DNA from: Akkermansiaceae bacterium
GTDB lineage: Bacteria; Verrucomicrobiota; Verrucomicrobiia; Verrucomicrobiales; Akkermansiaceae
NCBI GenBank assembly: GCA_013041925.1
Contig: JABDRB010000013.1
Coordinates: 186,001 to 250,000, forward strand
DNA length: 64,000 nt
Reading direction: 5' to 3'
Positions within the stretch are counted from its first letter, which is position 1, and each line of letters opens with the position of its first letter. A program made the translations under genes and the position numbers. The notes beneath the pieces were generated by a model. That model worked only from the letters and a program-made list of their open reading frames with translations, had not been told where the DNA came from and did no database searches. Below are positions 9,302-17,489 of the stretch, one piece after another.

Positions 9302-10287
9302 ATGACCCACACACCATCAAGCATCTACCACCGCTGGCCAACTCCATCGTTGAGACGATTGGAGCCACCCCGATGGTCGAGCTGCAGCGCATCCCCAAAG
9401 ATCACGGCCTTAACGGGCGGGTCTTGGTGAAGTGTGAATATTTGAATCCTGGGTTCAGCAAGAAGGACCGCATCGCACTCGAGATGCTGCGTGAGGCCAC
9501 CTCCCAAGGTCAACTTCTCCCTGGCCAGACGGTGGTTGAACTGACAAGCGGTAATACGGGAACTGGGCTGGCCATGACGTGTCGAGCCATGGGTCACCCT
9601 TTCGTCGCCGTGATGTCATGTGGCAACACCGCCGAGCGTGCGCGCATGATGCGCGCACTGGGAGCTGAGGTTATACTCGTGGATCAAGCCCCTGGCTCGC
9701 TCCCCAATCAGGTCTCCGGTGATGACCTTGATCTTGTGGAACAGGCCGCCCAGCGGATCACATATGAACGTGGTGCCTACCGCTGTGATCAATTCAAGTT
9801 GGCCGGCAATATTCTGGCCCACCAACGCCATACCGGCCCCGAGATCTGGGAACAATCTCGAGGCACGGTGACCGCATTTGTCGATTTTGCGGGAACTGGT
9901 GGTTCGTTCACCGGTGTGATGCGCTACCTGTTAAGCAAAAACCCAGACATCCGTGGCTATGTTGTGGAGCCCGCTGGTGCCCCCGCACTTGCCGGACAGA
10001 CCATCACACAGCAAAGTCACAAAATCCAAGGAGGTGGCTACTCAAAGCCTTCATTACCATTGCTCGACCCCGATCTGGTGCACGACTATCTGCAGGTAAC
10101 CGATGATGAAGCGGTGGCCAGCACACACCTGCTGGCGCGGGATGAGGGGATTTTTGGTGGATTTAGCAGTGGCGCAAACCTGGCGGGTGCCCTGCAGTTG
10201 CTCGCGAGCGAAGAAAATGGCCAGACTATCGCGCTACTGGCATGTGACTCCGGCCTCAAATACATGTCCACCGACTTATACGCGTAG
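9298..10287 (+). CDS. cysK: Cysteine synthase-like PLP enzyme (O-acetylserine sulfhydrylase family)
   Basis: A 329-aa fold-type II PLP enzyme that would make cysteine from O-acetylserine and sulfide in the cytoplasm. Family motifs in order: GATPMVEL (22-29), the PLP lysine in NPGFSKKDR (Lys56; canonical NPGGSVKDR), the substrate loop ELTSGNTGTGLAM (about 80-92), the phosphate-binding GTGGSFTG (about 199-206), and GIFGGFSSGANLAGA near the C-terminus. The Gly-to-Phe and Val-to-Lys changes beside the PLP lysine are unusual and leave room for a different sulfur donor or beta-replacement substrate. It sits 57 bp downstream of the regulator in the same direction, inside a locus with two sulfatases. 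A link to use of released sulfate is plausible but unproven. Confidence 0.85.
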   Translation: MNDPHTIKHLPPLANSIVETIGATPMVELQRIPKDHGLNGRVLVKCEYLNPGFSKKDRIALEMLREATSQGQLLPGQTVVELTSGNTGTGLAMTCRAMGHPFVAVMSCGNTAERARMMRALGAEVILVDQAPGSLPNQVSGDDLDLVEQAAQRITYERGAYRCDQFKLAGNILAHQRHTGPEIWEQSRGTVTAFVDFAGTGGSFTGVMRYLLSKNPDIRGYVVEPAGAPALAGQTITQQSHKIQGGGYSKPSLPLLDPDLVHDYLQVTDDEAVASTHLLARDEGIFGGFSSGANLAGALQLLASEENGQTIALLACDSGLKYMSTDLYA

Positions 10288-10506
10288 GCCTCTGCGGAGA
10301 TTTTACCCCGCGGTGCGGGAGCTCCCCCTGTGCAAGCTACCGTGGGCTGGCACCCAAGTTGACAACCATCACGCATAGGGCAACCACTCGCAGCCCCTCA
10401 AACCCTCACTCAAAAAGCAAATTTTTAGCCGTTGTAGGTTTTGTCGGCATGAAGCTGATCGAGGCGATCACATCATCGAGGCTTGTTCATGGGGAGGTTT
10501 TAGTTA

Positions 10507-11211
10507 ATGTCACCTGCCATGAAGCCCTACGTGAAGCTCGGCGAGTCCACCATGTCCGATGGCACGGTTTTTTCTCTGCATAAGCATGATGGAAAATTTT
10601 ACCTGAAATACAATGGTTTTGATCTGATGAGTACGGCGCTGACGTTCTCTGAGGAAATGCTCGCCGAGATCGGTTGCGCCAAACTGCTAGAAGGCAAGTC
10701 GACAAGACCCAAGCACCCGAAGATTTTGATCGGTGGCTTAGGGCTCGGGTTCACACTCAAACGCACGCTGGAACTGGTCGGCCGACCTGCAACCGTCGAG
10801 GTGGCCGAACTGATGCCGCCCCTCATCGAGTGGAACCGGACGTTTCTTGTCGAGCACAACGGACCGTTACTGGAAGACCCACGAACCCAGATCACCCAAG
10901 GGGATCTCTACGATACCATATCCAGCAAAAGCAAGGGCAGCTATGATGCTCTTTTGCTCGATATCGATAATACTCCAGACGACTTGATCACCGCGGGTAA
11001 TGCTCGTCTCTATTCACCAAGCTTCCTTGCAAAAATCCGGAGCATCCTCACCCCAGACGGGAGCGTCGCCTACTGGCTGTCCGAGCCTGCTCCCAAATTT
11101 AAGAAATGCCTCGTCAAAGCCGGCTTTCACGTCGAATCATACGCCGCCAAGCCGCATGAAAAATCGAAACGAGCAAGACACTGCATCTACATCGCGACCC
11201 CGAACCGTTGA
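10507..11211 (+). CDS. Spermidine-synthase-like SAM-dependent methyltransferase-fold protein
   Basis: A 234-aa Rossmann-fold protein. The AdoMet/dcAdoMet-binding pattern is visible: ILIGGLGLGFTLK (73-85, G-x-G-x-G), the acidic end of strand 2 VAELMPPLIEWN (about 99-110), GDLYD, and the strand-4 motif DALLLDIDNTP. Relative to SpeE it lacks most of the N-terminal beta domain, so true aminopropyltransfer is uncertain and a small-molecule methyltransferase is equally possible. GGGAGG (10492-10497), 9 nt before the ATG at 10507, supports this start over the Met at 10519. The next gene (sulfatase) begins 13 bp after its stop, so the two are probably cotranscribed. Confidence 0.8.
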   Translation: MSPAMKPYVKLGESTMSDGTVFSLHKHDGKFYLKYNGFDLMSTALTFSEEMLAEIGCAKLLEGKSTRPKHPKILIGGLGLGFTLKRTLELVGRPATVEVAELMPPLIEWNRTFLVEHNGPLLEDPRTQITQGDLYDTISSKSKGSYDALLLDIDNTPDDLITAGNARLYSPSFLAKIRSILTPDGSVAYWLSEPAPKFKKCLVKAGFHVESYAAKPHEKSKRARHCIYIATPNR

Positions 11212-11224
11212 TTCGAATTACCCT

Positions 11225-13075
11225 ATGAAATTAACCATCCGATTTCTGCTCGCTCACCTCACCCGCCATCCCATGCCAGTAACCACCCCGCTCAGAAAAC
11301 AAGCCCCACGCCATTTCATGCCGCCCTTAGGGCTCTCATTGTTTCGAGTGGCTCTCATGGCGACCATGCTGGTAGCACCCCATGCCATCGCGTCAGAAGA
11401 CCGTCCGCCCAATGTGATTTTAATCATCACGGATGACCAAGGCTATGGTGAGATAGGCGCCCACGGCCACCCGGTGATCAAAACGCCCAGCATGGATCAA
11501 CTGCATGGTGAGAGTGTCCGACTCACCAACTTTCATGTCGATCCGACCTGTTCCCCAACACGCAGCGCTCTGCTGACTGGTCGTTATTCAACCCGCACAG
11601 GAGTTTGGCACACCATCAACGGTCGCTCGATGATGCGCGGGGAGGAGCTGACGATGCCTGAGGTATTCAAGGCAAATGGTTACACGACGGCCATGATCGG
11701 AAAATGGCATCTAGGAGCGAATTACCCGTGCCGTCCAGCGGATCAAGGTTTTGATCACACCGTTTGGCACCTTGACGGCTGTATTGGTGGCGGGCCCGAT
11801 TATTGGGGAAACGACTATTACGACGACCATTACATGACGAATGGTGAGTGGAAAAAATACAATGGCTACTGCACGAACGTTTGGTTTGACGAGGCGGCTA
11901 AGTGGATTGAGCAGCAAAAGGAAAAGCCGTTCTTCCTGTATCTTGCAACCAATGCTCCCCATGGCCCCTACATCGTGGATGAGAAATATTCCAAGCCATA
12001 CGTGGATGCAGGGATGCCGGAGACCTTGGCTAAATTTTATGGCATGATCACCAATATTGATGAGAATATTGGAACGTTCCGCAAGAAGCTCAGCCAACTA
12101 GGTATCGCAGACAACACCCTGCTCATCTTCATGTCAGACAACGGCACGGCGGCCGGTTGGATTTGTAAAAAGTCGGGGTTTAAATATTACAATGCCGGCA
12201 TGCGCGGATGGAAAAGTTTTGCGTGGGAAGGAGGTCACCGTGTGCCGATGTTTTGGCACTGGCCCAAAGGTGAACTTGTCGGCGGGCGTGAAGTTTCCGA
12301 ACTCACAGCGCATATCGACGTTTTACCCACCTTGGTGGATTTGCTTCAGCTCAAAAAACCCACCGGCCCAAAAATCGATGGCATGCCGCTCACCGGGCCA
12401 TTGCGCGGGGCGGCCGAGCAACCCATCCCTGATCGCACGCTCTTTGCGCACGTCCAACGAGCCAATGTCCCCCCCAAATGGGAGGCCTCAGTGGCGATGA
12501 AAAACTCATGGCGGTTGATCGACGGAAAAGGTCTCTATGATTTAAGCAACGACCCTAGTCAACAAAACGATATCGCGAGCAAACATCCTGAGGTGGTGAA
12601 GCAACTTCGCGCTGATTACGAAACGTGGTGGGCATCCATGAAGGATGACCTCAACCAGACAGTGCGTATCGTGCTCGGAGGAAAGCAGAACCCGACCACA
12701 CTCTACAGCCATGATTGGTTGATGCCTCAAAAAGTTGTGACGGCTTGGCACCAAAACCAAATTCGTCGTGGCGATCTGATCAACGGCCCATGGAATGTTG
12801 ATATCGAGAAGACGGGCAAGTATGAGATCTCACTCTTCCGCTGGGCTCCTTATCTAGACAAGGCGATGGCTATGGAGTCGGCTCGTATTACCATCGCGGG
12901 TCAAGAACTCTCCGCTAAGCTCAAACCTAACGCCACACACGCCCGCTTTGTGCTTCAACTGAAGGCCGGCCCGACCCAACTTCAAAGTTGGTTGGCCCGT
13001 CAGAATGGAGATGAGAGCGGGGCGTATTATGTGCGTGTCCGTTACCTCGGTGAAGACGCTGCCGATTCGAAGTAA
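11225..13075 (+). CDS. Secreted formylglycine-dependent sulfatase (arylsulfatase family)
   Basis: A 616-aa S1-type sulfatase, which hydrolyses sulfate esters, probably on polysaccharide. The metal-binding start NVILIITDDQGYGEIG (about 63-78) and the maturation motif C109-S-P-T-R-S-A-L-L-T-G-R are canonical, so a formylglycine-generating enzyme should activate Cys109. GKWHLG and SDNGTAAGW are also present. The stretch after about residue 480 carries the family's C-terminal subdomain and then a beta-rich extension. Two starts are possible: 11225, 13 bp after the preceding gene, or 11318, which gives a compact signal peptide ending APHAIA. The longer form would have an unusual basic leader. Export follows from either. 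Confidence 0.92.
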   Translation: MKLTIRFLLAHLTRHPMPVTTPLRKQAPRHFMPPLGLSLFRVALMATMLVAPHAIASEDRPPNVILIITDDQGYGEIGAHGHPVIKTPSMDQLHGESVRLTNFHVDPTCSPTRSALLTGRYSTRTGVWHTINGRSMMRGEELTMPEVFKANGYTTAMIGKWHLGANYPCRPADQGFDHTVWHLDGCIGGGPDYWGNDYYDDHYMTNGEWKKYNGYCTNVWFDEAAKWIEQQKEKPFFLYLATNAPHGPYIVDEKYSKPYVDAGMPETLAKFYGMITNIDENIGTFRKKLSQLGIADNTLLIFMSDNGTAAGWICKKSGFKYYNAGMRGWKSFAWEGGHRVPMFWHWPKGELVGGREVSELTAHIDVLPTLVDLLQLKKPTGPKIDGMPLTGPLRGAAEQPIPDRTLFAHVQRANVPPKWEASVAMKNSWRLIDGKGLYDLSNDPSQQNDIASKHPEVVKQLRADYETWWASMKDDLNQTVRIVLGGKQNPTTLYSHDWLMPQKVVTAWHQNQIRRGDLINGPWNVDIEKTGKYEISLFRWAPYLDKAMAMESARITIAGQELSAKLKPNATHARFVLQLKAGPTQLQSWLARQNGDESGAYYVRVRYLGEDAADSK

Positions 13076-13156
13076 CTGCAATCACCCACCCAACCATCCT
13101 AGTTCACCCACCCCCATGCTCTTTCCCAGCTCACTCGAGAAAAGCGAGGAAGAAGG

Positions 13157-13429
13157 CTAAAACTGGGTGAAATTATTGCGAAACTCGCGAAACTTGAGAG
13201 ATGATGCAGCCATCATATCGAGGAAGGAGCTCAACGTGACCACCTTATTGGCGGCGCAATAGGCGTCAAGGATCGGTATGATAGCAGATCCGTCACGAGC
13301 CCAATCATTGAGCTTAATCCGGATGCTATCCATGGCCTTTTTCACATGATCAACGGTTGGGTTGACTTGCGTGCGCACATAGATGGCAGTGAGGGCGGAA
13401 ACAGTCTGATCTTTGGAGCAATAATCCAT
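13157..13429 (-). CDS. Small hypothetical protein (90 aa)
   Basis: I do not recognise this protein. It is 90 aa, mostly helical by composition, without signal peptide or membrane segment (MDYCSKDQTVSALTAIY start, KFREFRNNFTQF end). The region upstream of its start is AT-rich (TATATAATCGATAATGA at 13447-13463), which fits a promoter, but there is no strong ribosome-binding site. It stands alone between the sulfatase (plus strand) and the glycosidase (minus strand, 215 bp upstream). It could be a real orphan gene or a chance frame; codon use looks ordinary. Confidence 0.5.
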   Translation of the reverse strand: MDYCSKDQTVSALTAIYVRTQVNPTVDHVKKAMDSIRIKLNDWARDGSAIIPILDAYCAANKVVTLSSFLDMMAASSLKFREFRNNFTQF

Positions 13430-13644
13430 GGTTCAATGTGTTTTTATATAATCGATAATGAGGAAATCACCGCTTCATAGAAGCCATGTAAATCAGAACT
13501 CTAAATTCACTGCGCGTAAATAACAATCATAATATAAATCACGGCAACGCCACAAGGCATGACAAAAAGCTTCGGTGTGCGCGATGAGGCAACAGAGATG
13601 ACTTACCTCCAACGTATACGCAATCCAAACAGCCCTGCGCCCCG

Positions 13645-15630
13645 CTATCGCGCATCCTGCAACTCCATAACAAGCACCTCGAATGCTTGCAGGGTGACGT
13701 TCACGGGTTGCTCCATCGTCCATGTCTCCACCGCAAGTTTGCGATCCTGCGGGTAGAGAACCTCGACCCCCATCGTATTTTTGACACCCACGGGCAATTC
13801 GAAGGCCTCCTTCGGTGTAAATTTGAACGCCTGTGGCTGATCGGATGGGTTGCGTAGGACGAGGATACCCTTACCAGGTCGCCACGATGCCCATCCATAA
13901 ACCTCCGCCTTGCCGGGGTTGCCGCCGACCCAATGAGTATCAACCAGCACATCACGATTCGCCCGCGACCATTTTGCCGCCTTTGCCAACACGTCCCATG
14001 TCCTTTCCGTTGGCAATTTAGGGTTAACATACAATTCCTGTAAGCACGTCCCAGACCCAAAAAATGACCAGACTTCGTCGGCGATGGATTTCTCATGACG
14101 GACCAGTAGCGCTGGGCTCCGGCGATCGCCGATGATGACGCCACCGAGCATCAGTGAGTTGAGCGGGTAAAGGGGACCCAATTGCACAACGTTATCGTAA
14201 CAAAGCTTGTCACGATAGCTAATCCATTGCTGACGGGTGTCACCTTTGCCAAATAATCCGTTGTCGTTACCCTGTCGCCAGATTGAATCCGCATAGAGAG
14301 TCCAAAACGGGCTCGCCCAAGTGCCAATCGTGGCACTGATAAAAACCTCTGGATTCTCACGGTGCAGCGCACGCGACACGTCGAGCACGGCATCAATGTC
14401 ATCGGCGAGCTCAGCCTTGGTCCCGACTGCCTCGTGTCCGCCACCCATGCCATCAAACTTAAAAAAGGTTACACCATGATCGCGCATCATGCTTAGACAG
14501 ACGTTGCGAAACTCCTTTTGATATTTGACACCGGCCATGGAAAAGCCACTTGAATTGGTTTCGTATCCTTGTGCCTGACCGAAAGCAAGCCGTTGAAGCT
14601 TAGCGGATGCGTAGCCTCCCCAGGGAGACATCCACACACCCTGCGCCACGCCATATTTGGACGCCGCCTTGTTAAGATTTTTAAACCCGTCTGGAAAGCC
14701 TTTGTGAAAGCCCCAGAGAGAATTAAAATCATCCCAGCCGTCATCCCAGACAAAGGCATCCATTTTGACCTCGCGTTGATGCAGCAACTCCCGACCATAA
14801 TGCGCGATGGTTTCAAGACATTCGGCTTCTGTGGCACGCTCCGTCTTACGCGCAAGGATGACATCATACCAGTTGTTATAATGCAAAAACGGGCGGTATG
14901 GATGCGCCCGCCGGCGTTCAATATAATACAAAAAACCGCGCCGTAACTGACCAGACGGGACAACACCAAGCACGCTGGTATGCGTCCACGATTGACCGGC
15001 CTTCAAGACATTACCCCTCGGCAACGCACACCGAACCCCTTCACTCCCCACCACCTCATTTTTTGCTAACGGATGCTCGACAGCCATAAAGACATCACCG
15101 CAGACAACAACCGAACCGTCGACCTGACCGACCCGATGCACGTCGTCCACGCGTGCGTCAATAAAGACCACCTCGTCAACCTTCGTGTCGTTCGACGCCG
15201 TGAGACAAAGTGCTTGGATAATGGCATTCGAGTGATCGTCCAGAGTCGCGGTCCACCGTATGGATAGACCTGACGCAACATCCTCAAATACTGCGACGAT
15301 ACTATGATTTTCAAGTCGCCATGGCTTCGATGCGCGGATCGAGCCTAGATCGATCACACGTCCTCCGCTTAGGACGACACGTGGCAAGTGGCCGTCACCT
15401 ATGCTTACCGTCTGACCCGCTTCCTTATTCCTTAGTGTCAGAGACTTCGACTGGTCAGAGTCGATTTTCCATGCGCAACGAAGCACCGCATTTTCCAAAA
15501 TCGAATGTTTACTCGTGACCGATCGGCTCGCCTTTCCTGGTGCCCTACCAGGATAATCGAGGCCTGAAGCAGGGAGTAAAAATACGACATTCAGCAGGGC
15601 GTAAACAATCAGTCTATCTATTTTCATCAT
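13645..15630 (-). CDS. Secreted alpha-galactosidase-like glycoside hydrolase (GH27/GH36/GH31 clan)
   Basis: A 661-aa secreted enzyme with a signal peptide (MMKIDRLIVYALLNVVFLLPASG). Residues 30-230 form an N-terminal beta-sandwich, and a (beta/alpha)8 barrel follows from about residue 240 (PFLHYNNWYDV, MDAFVWDDGWDDF, GVWMSPWGGY). FFKFDGMGGG places the presumed nucleophile at Asp393, equivalent to the KYD/KFD nucleophile of clan GH-D. YADSIWRQGNDNG offers a candidate acid/base Asp448. A C-terminal beta domain ends the protein. Retaining hydrolysis of alpha-galactose-type or related linkages is expected from the fold; the exact sugar is not predictable. It completes the local sulfatase/glycosidase set and is transcribed opposite to the canonical sulfatase. 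Confidence 0.82.
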   Translation of the reverse strand: MMKIDRLIVYALLNVVFLLPASGLDYPGRAPGKASRSVTSKHSILENAVLRCAWKIDSDQSKSLTLRNKEAGQTVSIGDGHLPRVVLSGGRVIDLGSIRASKPWRLENHSIVAVFEDVASGLSIRWTATLDDHSNAIIQALCLTASNDTKVDEVVFIDARVDDVHRVGQVDGSVVVCGDVFMAVEHPLAKNEVVGSEGVRCALPRGNVLKAGQSWTHTSVLGVVPSGQLRRGFLYYIERRRAHPYRPFLHYNNWYDVILARKTERATEAECLETIAHYGRELLHQREVKMDAFVWDDGWDDFNSLWGFHKGFPDGFKNLNKAASKYGVAQGVWMSPWGGYASAKLQRLAFGQAQGYETNSSGFSMAGVKYQKEFRNVCLSMMRDHGVTFFKFDGMGGGHEAVGTKAELADDIDAVLDVSRALHRENPEVFISATIGTWASPFWTLYADSIWRQGNDNGLFGKGDTRQQWISYRDKLCYDNVVQLGPLYPLNSLMLGGVIIGDRRSPALLVRHEKSIADEVWSFFGSGTCLQELYVNPKLPTERTWDVLAKAAKWSRANRDVLVDTHWVGGNPGKAEVYGWASWRPGKGILVLRNPSDQPQAFKFTPKEAFELPVGVKNTMGVEVLYPQDRKLAVETWTMEQPVNVTLQAFEVLVMELQDAR

Positions 15631-15748
15631 AATACTTTCTAGCCATACCCCTTAATTCGTTAGTCCGTCAACTAAAGTCCATCCAGTGAAGCACACTCTA
15701 GCGCGCTATCGCAGCAAGTGATTGCCTCATTTCTTTGCAGAATAGGGA

Positions 15749-15823
15749 TGGAGCCGCTGGCCGGAATTGAACCGGCGACCTATTCATTACGAGTGAATTG
15801 CTCTACCCCTGAGCTACAGCGGC
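15749..15823 (-). tRNA. tRNA-Thr (anticodon CGU)
   Basis: The minus strand folds as a standard cloverleaf. The acceptor stem is GCCGCTG/CAGCGGC, the D arm is GCTC..AGC, and the anticodon arm ATTCA-CTCGTAA-TGAAT has anticodon CGT (reads ACG, Thr). The T arm is GCCGG-TTCAATT-CCGGC. The 3' CCA is encoded (15751-15749) after discriminator T. Its 3' end faces the glycosidase/sulfatase locus. Confidence 0.96.
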
Positions 15824-15874
15824 CTTAAACCCTGGGTGGTGACGAAAAGATCGTCGTGGTGGGTGGACGGCATT

Positions 15875-15902
15875 TATTTAGCACAGAAAACATGTGTGGC
15901 AA
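15875..15902 (-). promoter_or_regulatory. Possible sigma-70-type promoter of tRNA-Thr
   Basis: On the minus strand TTGCCA (15902-15897) and TAAATA (15880-15875) are separated by 16 bp and would start transcription about 45 nt before the tRNA 5' end. The -35 matches well, the -10 only partly. Confidence 0.35.
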
Positions 15903-16019
15903 GCGCAACAAAGTGAGGGGTGGAAAATTTTCAAATGACGCACCCAGTGCACAGCGGGTCCAGCGTCAAAGATAGGCAAAAGTGAGGACGGCTCGACAAA
16001 GGGCGGATCGTTTCCTAGC

Positions 16020-16976
16020 TTGGGCGGCGTGAAGCTCTCGTTGCACCCTGAATTCCTCTTACAGTCGAAAAACCGGCGCTATCTGCTGGCGATTTCGGGT
16101 GGGCGGGACTCCGTGGCATTACTCAACGTCCTGCTCGACGCAGGCTATCGCAACTTGATCCTCTGCCATCTGAACCACGGACTACGTGGCGCGGAGTCTG
16201 GGCAGGATGCCTCCTTTGTGCGTCGGTTGGCAAAAAAACATGACCTTGCCTGTGAAATCGACCGCGTGGATGTGGCGGCTCGGATGGAGCAAACGGGTGA
16301 GTCCATGGAGCTGGCGGCGAGGAATGCACGGCACGCCTTTTTTGTGCAGTGCGCTGGGAAGCATCGGTGCCCGAGGTTCCTGCTCGCCCACCACGCTGAC
16401 GACCAGGTGGAGACAATCCTTTTTAACCTGCTGCGCGGGTCAAGTGGCCTCAAGGGGATGCGGTATGAGAACACGCACCAGATGGGAGGGCGGAAACTCG
16501 AGTTAGTCCGTCCCTTGTTGCTGGTCTCTCGGAGTGAAATTAACTGCTACCTCACGACCCACCGGATTCACTACCGTGAGGACCCCAGCAATGCTGAGGC
16601 GATTGCCACGAGAAATCGACTTCGCAACGAAGCCATCCCCCTGCTCAATGAGATTATGGGCAGAGAAATCAGGCCTGCATTATTACGGGCGGCGGCGATC
16701 TCAGAGGCTCAGGAAACGGCGCTGCGGGAATCCATCACCGACCTTCGTCTCGAAGACCCACAAGGGCGACTCTTTCTCCCCAAGCTCATCAAGATCTCAC
16801 CCGTGCTTCAAAAAATCGTATTGCATGATTACCTGAAAGCAGGTGGTGTCAGCGGCATCAGCCACGACCTACTCGACCGTTGTGCCAGCTTATTGCAGGG
16901 TTCTCAAGCATCCAAAATCAATCTGCCTCAAGATCGTTTTTTGCGCAGAAAAGAAAAACGTCTTTTTATCGATTAA
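16020..16976 (+). CDS. tilS: tRNA(Ile)-lysidine synthase TilS
   Basis: TilS uses ATP and lysine to convert the wobble C of tRNA-Ile(CAU) to lysidine, so that it reads AUA. The PP-loop ATP-binding motif SGGRDS is at residues 26-31, with LCHLNHGLRG and LAHHADDQVETILFNLLRGSS following, as in the N-type PP-loop family; a TilS substrate-binding region follows. The length (318 aa) is at the short end, with a reduced C-terminal domain. The start is uncertain: TTG at 16020 or GTG at 16029; no ATG is available before the PP-loop. It lies 15 bp ahead of dtd and is probably cotranscribed with it. Confidence 0.9.
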   Translation: MGGVKLSLHPEFLLQSKNRRYLLAISGGRDSVALLNVLLDAGYRNLILCHLNHGLRGAESGQDASFVRRLAKKHDLACEIDRVDVAARMEQTGESMELAARNARHAFFVQCAGKHRCPRFLLAHHADDQVETILFNLLRGSSGLKGMRYENTHQMGGRKLELVRPLLLVSRSEINCYLTTHRIHYREDPSNAEAIATRNRLRNEAIPLLNEIMGREIRPALLRAAAISEAQETALRESITDLRLEDPQGRLFLPKLIKISPVLQKIVLHDYLKAGGVSGISHDLLDRCASLLQGSQASKINLPQDRFLRRKEKRLFID

Positions 16977-16991
16977 CTCGCTCACCTTTTT

Positions 16992-17444
16992 ATGCGTATC
17001 ATTCTTCAACGAGTTTCCGAGGCCAGCGTCCGTATTGATGATCGGGTGTGTGGCTGTATCCGGTGTGGTTTTGTCATTCTGCTGGGTATTGTCGATGGAG
17101 ACGGGCAGGACGATATTGACTGGCTGGCGGGGAAGATCGCGAGAATGAGGGTCTTTGCTGACGATGAGGGCAAAATGAATCTGAGCCTCAAAGAGGTGGC
17201 GGGCGAGTTGCTCGTGGTCAGTCAGTTTACGCTGCATGCGAGCACGAGGAAGGGAAACAGACCCTCGTTCATCAAGGCAGCGCGACCCGAAACGGCGATC
17301 CCGCTTTACCAACAATTTTTAGCCACTCTTGAAAAAGAAATCGGGCAACCTTGTGCCGCGGGTGAGTTCGGCGCCGACATGAAGGTAGCCATGGTCAATG
17401 ACGGACCAGTCACCATCATGGTCGATTCTCAACTCAGGGAGTAG
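16992..17444 (+). CDS. dtd: D-aminoacyl-tRNA deacylase
   Basis: Dtd removes D-amino acids (and glycine) mischarged onto tRNA. The 150-aa length is typical. Both active-site motifs are present: SQFTL at 77-81 and the C-terminal NDGPVT at 136-141, the latter forming the cross-subunit cis-Pro selectivity element. The N-terminus MRIILQRVSEASV is also family-typical. It follows tilS by 15 bp, giving a small tRNA-quality operon. Confidence 0.97.
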   Translation: MRIILQRVSEASVRIDDRVCGCIRCGFVILLGIVDGDGQDDIDWLAGKIARMRVFADDEGKMNLSLKEVAGELLVVSQFTLHASTRKGNRPSFIKAARPETAIPLYQQFLATLEKEIGQPCAAGEFGADMKVAMVNDGPVTIMVDSQLRE

Positions 17445-17489
17445 CCACTATTCTTTGACCGCTGACCATCCAGCACGAACACCCAAAAG

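Noticed and set aside
10359-10583. 74-codon plus-strand gene before the methyltransferase
   Set aside because: It runs into the methyltransferase in another frame; the methyltransferase start has a clear GGGAGG site.
5306-15823. Genomic island inserted at the tRNA-Thr 3' end
   Set aside because: No integrase is present and I found no second copy of the tRNA 3' end on the far side (3.8-5.3 kb). A tRNA next to a glycan locus alone is not evidence of transfer.
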